Assembly: GCA_946482635.1 (NCBI GenBank)
Contig: CAMLSG010000228.1
Span: forward strand, 1 to 8,680
Source: an uncultured Duganella sp.
Lineage (GTDB): Bacteria > Pseudomonadota > Gammaproteobacteria > Burkholderiales > Burkholderiaceae
Direction: 5' to 3'
DNA length: 8,680 nt
The notes under the pieces were generated by a model. The model had not been told where the DNA came from. It saw only the letters and a program-made list of their open reading frames with translations, and made no database searches. How positions within the stretch are numbered: position 1 is the first letter of the stretch; each line of letters opens with the position of its first letter. The translations under genes and the position numbers were made by a program. Positions 5,221 through 8,680 of this stretch are shown in pieces.

Positions 5221-5640
5221 GCCCGGCTGGTAGCGGTTCGGGTTATTCGGGCGGTCATCCAAGCGGTTTGGCACGCCGTCGTTGTCGCGGTCGCGGTCAT
5301 AGCGGTTGGGGATGCCGTCGCGGTCCCGGTCGCCGCGTTCCCAGCGGCCGCGCTCCATGCGCCAGCGGCCATTGTCCATCTGGGCCCACGCCGGCTCGCG
5401 CCAGTAGTAGCCGTGGCGGGCGCGCACGTATTTGCCGTTGACCCATACGTGGCGGTGGCCGTTCCAGCGCCAGTAGCCCGGTGTCCAGACAAAACCGGAC
5501 CGGGCAGGGGGAATGACTTCCTCGCGTGGTGGCGGTGGGGCAACACGCACTACGACCACATCGGCGCTGGCGACCGGCGCCCAGGCGAGGCCGCCGCCCA
5601 GGGAACCGGCCAGGAGGGTGGCAATGAGCAATTTTTTCAT
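5203..5640 (-). CDS. Exported YXWGXW-repeat protein with Asp-rich calcium-binding-like tail
   Basis: A 145-residue protein with a Sec signal peptide (MKKLLIATLLAGSLGGGLAW, likely cleaved after ASA at 24-26). A Pro-rich linker (APPPPREE) follows. Residues 50-102 carry the repeat pattern GYWRWNGHRHVWVNGKYVR and GYYWREPAW...GRWRMERGRWERG seen in small YXWGXW/BcpO-related proteins of unknown function. Residues 104-136 have Asp-rich repeats (DRDRDGIPNRYDRDRDNDG, then PNRLDDRPNNPNR) like thrombospondin type 3 motifs that bind Ca2+ in OmpA-like proteins. It probably acts in the periplasm or at the cell surface. ATG 5640 is chosen because AAGGAG (5652-5647) lies 6 bases upstream and the signal peptide starts there; the frame is open to 5718 without such support. 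It has no terminator before the trpS leader. Confidence 0.82.
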   Translation of the reverse strand: MKKLLIATLLAGSLGGGLAWAPVASADVVVVRVAPPPPREEVIPPARSGFVWTPGYWRWNGHRHVWVNGKYVRARHGYYWREPAWAQMDNGRWRMERGRWERGDRDRDGIPNRYDRDRDNDGVPNRLDDRPNNPNRYQPGLTGPR

Positions 5641-5771
5641 GATTGGCTCCTTCCATTCATAGTAAGAGCCATTTTTGCTGAGGCTGCCGCGGCCGTATGT
5701 GCGCGCACTAGCTTTCATCCTGGCATTGATTTTCTAGTAATATTGCGCAAGTTTATGCTCCTGGAGTTCCC
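5641..5771. promoter_or_regulatory. Divergent intergenic region between the YXWGXW gene and the ester hydrolase gene
   Basis: This 131-base gap must hold both promoters. Good ribosome-binding sites lie at its ends: AAGGAG (5652-5647) for the - gene and GGAG (5763-5766) for the + gene. TAATAT at 5738-5743 on the + strand, in a locally AT-rich stretch, is a candidate -10 box, with no convincing -35. TACTAT at 5664-5659 on the - strand is a candidate -10 for the other direction. A 10-base palindrome GTGCGCGCAC occupies 5699-5708. None of these is strong enough for a separate call. Confidence 0.3.
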
Positions 5772-7658
5772 ATGCGTCGCTGCCTCACCCTCATTTCCCT
5801 CCTGCTGGCCTCCCAGGCAGGTGCGCAAACCTCGCCCATGGCGCCCGACATCGTGCCCGGTTTCGAGGCGCCACAGGACCAGGCGGATTACATCAAACGC
5901 GTGGTGATGATCCCGATGCGCGATGGCGTGCGGCTGCATACCGTGATCGTGGTGCCGAAGGGGGCGAGCAAGGCGCCGATCATCCTGACCCGTACGCCTT
6001 ACAACGCGGATGGCCGCGCGAAGCGCAATGTGAGCCCGTATATGCAGTCGGCGCTGCCGCAGGGGGACGAGGTATTCGGCCGTGATTTCATCCGCGTATT
6101 CCAGGACGTGCGCGGCAAATATGGCTCCGAGGGCGATTATGTGATGACCCGCCCGGTGCGCGGCCCGCTTAATTCAAGCCAGACCGATAACGGCACAGAC
6201 GCCTGGGACACCATCGACTGGCTGGTGAAGAATGTGCCGGAGACAAACGGCAAGGTCGGCATGATCGGTTCTTCGTATGAAGGCTTTACCGTGCTGATGG
6301 CGCTGACCGAGCCGCATCCGGCACTCAAGGCTGCGGTACCAATGAGCGCAATGGTCGATGGCTGGCGCGGCGACGACTGGTTCCACAACGGCGCCTTCCG
6401 CGTCAATACGCTCGATTACATCGCCAGCCAGAATACGGTAAAGGGCCGCGGCGAGGCGCTGGCGACCGGCGCCTATGACGATTACGACGTCGTGCTGCGC
6501 GGCGGCTCGATGGCCAGCCTGGCGCGCAAGTACGGGCTGGACCAGCTCAATTTCACCAAGAAGCTGTTCGAGCATCCCGCCTACGACAGCTTCTGGCAGG
6601 AGCAGGCGCTGGACCGTATCCTGGCCAAGCGGCCTTTGTCGGTGCCGACCATGCACGTCGTGGGGCAGTGGGACCAGGAAGACATTTACGGCACTTATGC
6701 GACCTATGCCGCGCTGGAAAAACTGGACAAGGATAACAAGCTGAATTTCCTGGCGATCGGACCGTGGCGCCATAGTGGCGTCAATTACGACGGTTCGACG
6801 CTGGGGGCGCTGAACTTTACCGGCGATACGGCGCTGGAATTCCGCCGCGACGTGATGGTGCCTTTCCTGAAGCAGTACCTGGTTGATGGCGCCCAGGCAG
6901 CCGATACACCACCGGTGCTGACCTACCAGACCGGCAGCAATAAATGGCAGCGACTGGCGCAGTGGCCGGTATCGTGTGCGACGGGCTGTGCCTCGACCGC
7001 GAAAGCAGTGTACCTGCAGGATGGCTTCAAGCTGTCGTGGGCGCAAACAGGCAACGCGAAGGGCTTCGACGAGTATGTTGCCGATCCCGCCAAGCCGGTG
7101 CCGTTCGTGCCACGTCCGGTGCGCATGGGCGACGAGAACGTGTGGAAGCCTTGGCTGGTGCATGACCAGCGCTTCGTCAGCGACCGTACCGACGTGTTGA
7201 GCTATGTGTCGGAGCCATTGAAAGAACCTTTGGTGCTGTCCGGCGCACCGCAGGTGCACCTGGTGGCGTCCACCTCGGGCAGCGACGCAGACTGGGTGGT
7301 AAAGGTGATCGACGTCTATCCTGACGAGGTGCCGTCGCAGCCGAAACTTGGCGGCTTCCAGTTGCCGCTGTCGATGGATATCCTGCGCGGGCGCTATCGC
7401 GACAGCTTCGAGAAGCCGACGGCCATCCCATCAAACAAGCCGGTGCAGTTCAATTTTGCGCTGCCGCCGGTGAACCACGTCATCCTGCCGGGGCACCGCC
7501 TGATGATCCAGGTGCAGTCAAGCTGGTTCCCGCTGTATGACCGTAATCCGCAGACCTTCGTGCCGAACATCTTCCTCGCGGCGCCAGGCGATTACAAGAA
7601 GGCGACGCAGCGCGTGTTTCATGGCAGTTCGGTTGAATTGCCGGTGTTGGAGAAGTAA
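5772..7658 (+). CDS. Secreted alpha-amino-acid ester hydrolase (CocE/NonD, X-Pro peptidase S15-like)
   Basis: A 628-residue alpha/beta hydrolase with a Sec signal peptide (MRRCLTLISLLLASQAGA, cleaved near AGA|QT). Motifs: RDGVRLHT at 50-57, TRTPYNA at 73-79 with the probable oxyanion Tyr77, GSSYEG at 166-171 with nucleophile Ser168, GQWDQEDIYG at 298-307 with catalytic Asp301, and WRHSG at 332-336 with His334. Asp201/Asp202 (DDWFHNGAFR) plus Glu303 and Asp304 match the carboxylate cluster that, in alpha-amino-acid ester hydrolases, binds the substrate's free alpha-amino group. The C-terminal half carries the jelly-roll domain usual in S15-like enzymes. Such enzymes hydrolyse or transfer alpha-amino acyl groups and can act on beta-lactams with phenylglycine side chains; the natural substrate is unknown and is more likely peptide-derived. 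GGAG at 5763-5766 supports the start. The stop overlaps the next ATG by one base (TAATG). Confidence 0.9.
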   Translation: MRRCLTLISLLLASQAGAQTSPMAPDIVPGFEAPQDQADYIKRVVMIPMRDGVRLHTVIVVPKGASKAPIILTRTPYNADGRAKRNVSPYMQSALPQGDEVFGRDFIRVFQDVRGKYGSEGDYVMTRPVRGPLNSSQTDNGTDAWDTIDWLVKNVPETNGKVGMIGSSYEGFTVLMALTEPHPALKAAVPMSAMVDGWRGDDWFHNGAFRVNTLDYIASQNTVKGRGEALATGAYDDYDVVLRGGSMASLARKYGLDQLNFTKKLFEHPAYDSFWQEQALDRILAKRPLSVPTMHVVGQWDQEDIYGTYATYAALEKLDKDNKLNFLAIGPWRHSGVNYDGSTLGALNFTGDTALEFRRDVMVPFLKQYLVDGAQAADTPPVLTYQTGSNKWQRLAQWPVSCATGCASTAKAVYLQDGFKLSWAQTGNAKGFDEYVADPAKPVPFVPRPVRMGDENVWKPWLVHDQRFVSDRTDVLSYVSEPLKEPLVLSGAPQVHLVASTSGSDADWVVKVIDVYPDEVPSQPKLGGFQLPLSMDILRGRYRDSFEKPTAIPSNKPVQFNFALPPVNHVILPGHRLMIQVQSSWFPLYDRNPQTFVPNIFLAAPGDYKKATQRVFHGSSVELPVLEK

Positions 7659-8386
7659 TGAACGTGTTGCAAAGACTGCTTGGTGTTGCGTTTGCACTGG
7701 CGTTGGCGGCATGCGCCTCTTCCGGTCCTCGGCGAGTCGTTACTGATAACTATATTTCGCCAAATTTCCAGCAGCCGCCTGCGAAGTCCTTGATCGTCTT
7801 GCTGCCGGCGGACGTCGAGGCTGAGGACATGCGGCCCGGCGTCGCGTCCATGCTGAACGCGTTGAACCAGAAACTGAGCGCAGCGGGGTATAAAGTCGTC
7901 GCCTTGGACCAGGCTAGCCATGACGTGATCTGGCAGCAGGAAGTCCAGGATGTTGGGGGCGTTTATGATCCCAATACTGGCGCCGTTCGCGAGCTCGCAA
8001 TGACGAATGCGGTGGGACACCTGGTGCAGCGCGTCAGTTCGGAAACCGGGGCGGGAATGGTCATTCTGCCGCGGTTTGTGCTGCGGCGTGCCGAGATTGC
8101 CGGCATGTCCGCGGTCTGGGATGGGCAGCAACGCCGCGTGCCCACATTCGGCACTGCTGGCGATACGCTAACGCAAAGCGGCTCAACGCTGGGACTGTCG
8201 GTTAGCCTGCAAATGATTGCGACAAGCGGTGAGCTGTTAATGAACACGTACGGAGGCGCTTTGCTTCCCTATCGGGTCAACGCCAGGACTGCGAAGAACG
8301 AGGTGCGTGCCGACTTGTTTGCGGATGAGGCTGAGGTTGCGGAAGGTGTAGCCATTGCGTTGGCGCCGTTCTTCAGGAAGCGATAA
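7658..8386 (+). CDS. Uncharacterised lipoprotein
   Basis: A 242-residue protein I do not recognise. It has a lipoprotein signal: a hydrophobic stretch after MNVLQRLLG ending in the lipobox LAAC with acylated Cys19, followed by Ala-Ser-Ser, compatible with outer-membrane sorting. The mature part begins with a strand SLIVLLPADVEAEDM near 44-58, a helix LNALNQKLSAAGYKVVALD, and later VILPRFVLRRAEI and LGLSVSLQMIATSGELLMNTYGG. This alternation of strands and helices suggests a compact alpha/beta fold like other envelope lipoproteins that assemble or sense surface material; that is only a guess. It starts inside the stop codon of the ester hydrolase gene with GGAGAAG just upstream, so co-translation is likely. 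Codon use looks less GC-biased than in the hydrolase. Confidence 0.75.
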   Translation: MNVLQRLLGVAFALALAACASSGPRRVVTDNYISPNFQQPPAKSLIVLLPADVEAEDMRPGVASMLNALNQKLSAAGYKVVALDQASHDVIWQQEVQDVGGVYDPNTGAVRELAMTNAVGHLVQRVSSETGAGMVILPRFVLRRAEIAGMSAVWDGQQRRVPTFGTAGDTLTQSGSTLGLSVSLQMIATSGELLMNTYGGALLPYRVNARTAKNEVRADLFADEAEVAEGVAIALAPFFRKR

Positions 8387-8422
8387 CTTACTGTATGGAC
8401 TCTGGAAAGGAGGTTCGTTCAA

Positions 8423-8533
8423 ATGCTGCGAACAGCAAAATACCGAATCACAAATTATGGAGCTACATATGCAAGTACACATCTTCAGAGGTCCGGGCCG
8501 CATTTTTGGCTTTACCGCACAAGCATCGGGTGA
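8423..8533 (+). CDS. Possible small ORF with strong ribosome-binding site, overlapping the next gene
   Basis: ATG 8423 is preceded at 9 bases by AAAGGAGG (8406-8413), the strongest Shine-Dalgarno-like sequence in the window. It opens a 36-codon frame beginning MLRTAKYRITNYGATYAST that ends at TGA 8531-8533, overlapping the first 65 bases of the following gene in another frame. No similarity is recognised and composition is unremarkable. It could be a translated upstream ORF that modulates the next gene, or the purine run could be incidental. Confidence 0.25.
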   Translation: MLRTAKYRITNYGATYASTHLQRSGPHFWLYRTSIG

Positions 8534-8680
8534 GAACCTGCCGCAGAAGTATGCGCCATGGTCGGAATTCAAGACCATCGAGCTGCGCAAGGACGAACAC
8601 ACACCGGGTGTCGATGCGAACGAATGCCTGAGCGATATCGAGACTTATGGCGTCCACGTCACCGATGCGCATGTCCGAAT
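8469..8680 (+). CDS. Small uncharacterised protein, 3' end cut by window
   Basis: From ATG 8469 an open frame runs to the window edge without a stop (70 full codons). The protein begins MQVHIFRGPGRIFGFTAQAS, continues with NLPQKYAPWSEFKTIELR, and has a DECL-like segment NECLSDIETYGVHVTDAHVR at the visible end. GGAG (8459-8462) lies 6 bases upstream, a good ribosome-binding site. I believe similar short hypothetical proteins occur in Oxalobacteraceae, but this is memory, not a search. No signal peptide or membrane segment is visible. If the family is short, only a few residues are missing. Two other frames are open here; this one is preferred for its ribosome-binding site and normal GC-rich codon use. 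Confidence 0.65.
   Translation, partial: MQVHIFRGPGRIFGFTAQASGENLPQKYAPWSEFKTIELRKDEHTPGVDANECLSDIETYGVHVTDAHVR

Noticed and set aside
4227..5441. Long + strand open frame across trpS and the YXWGXW gene
   Set aside because: It is the antisense shadow of trpS in GC-rich DNA. The reverse strand holds unmistakable synthetase motifs.
5699..5708. GTGCGCGCAC palindrome upstream of the ester hydrolase gene
   Set aside because: Short alternating GC palindromes are frequent at this base composition, and nothing nearby supports an operator.
6174..7259. 361-codon - strand open frame inside the ester hydrolase gene
   Set aside because: It is His/Arg/Gln-rich with no recognisable domain, and lies opposite conserved catalytic motifs of the hydrolase. 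Typical GC-driven shadow.
8395..8631. 78-codon + strand frame starting at ATG 8395
   Set aside because: No ribosome-binding site precedes it, it reads through the frame of the better-supported gene at 8469, and the product has no recognisable features.

Overview
The window looks like chromosomal DNA of a high-GC betaproteobacterium, most likely an Oxalobacteraceae member of the Massilia/Duganella/Janthinobacterium type. This rests on the strong GC-rich codon use and on the familiar look of several proteins (LON-domain protein, PaiB-like protein, DUF1294 protein, the short protein at the right edge). It is inference, not a database result. No rRNA, tRNA, insertion sequence, prophage gene or CRISPR array is visible. 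Genes are packed tightly and there is no gene-free stretch over 300 bases.

Left part (1-4011): the 3' end of an amidohydrolase gene is followed within a few bases by a stand-alone LON-domain protein gene and then a PaiB-like FMN-binding protein gene, all on the + strand. An EamA/DMT-type permease gene converges on them from the - strand. It shares a 60-base divergent promoter region with an erythromycin-esterase-family hydrolase gene, and a perfect 7-1-7 palindrome sits at the middle of that region. The esterase gene runs 54 bases into a DUF1294 membrane-protein gene on the opposite strand.

Centre (4009-5640, - strand): this is the most interesting part. A tryptophanyl-tRNA synthetase gene (trpS) is followed, with a one-base overlap, by the DUF1294 gene. 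Between trpS and the upstream gene is an apparently complete ribosome-mediated attenuator. It has a promoter-like TTGACA box, a 16-codon leader ORF starting at the predicted transcription start and carrying tandem Trp codons (MKFIQSHLFSRNWWRR), mutually exclusive hairpins, and an intrinsic terminator just before the trpS ribosome-binding site. The synthetase is of the Streptococcus/Clostridium-like type rather than the form I associate with Burkholderiales housekeeping enzymes, and two positions linked to indolmycin sensitivity are changed. A tryptophan-starvation-inducible, possibly auxiliary and inhibitor-tolerant TrpRS is therefore a reasonable hypothesis. The gene upstream encodes an exported YXWGXW-repeat protein with a calcium-binding-like Asp-rich tail and has no terminator of its own.

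Right part (5772-8680, + strand): a secreted alpha-amino-acid ester hydrolase (CocE/NonD, S15-like) overlaps by one base the gene of an unrecognised lipoprotein. The window ends inside a small uncharacterised gene.
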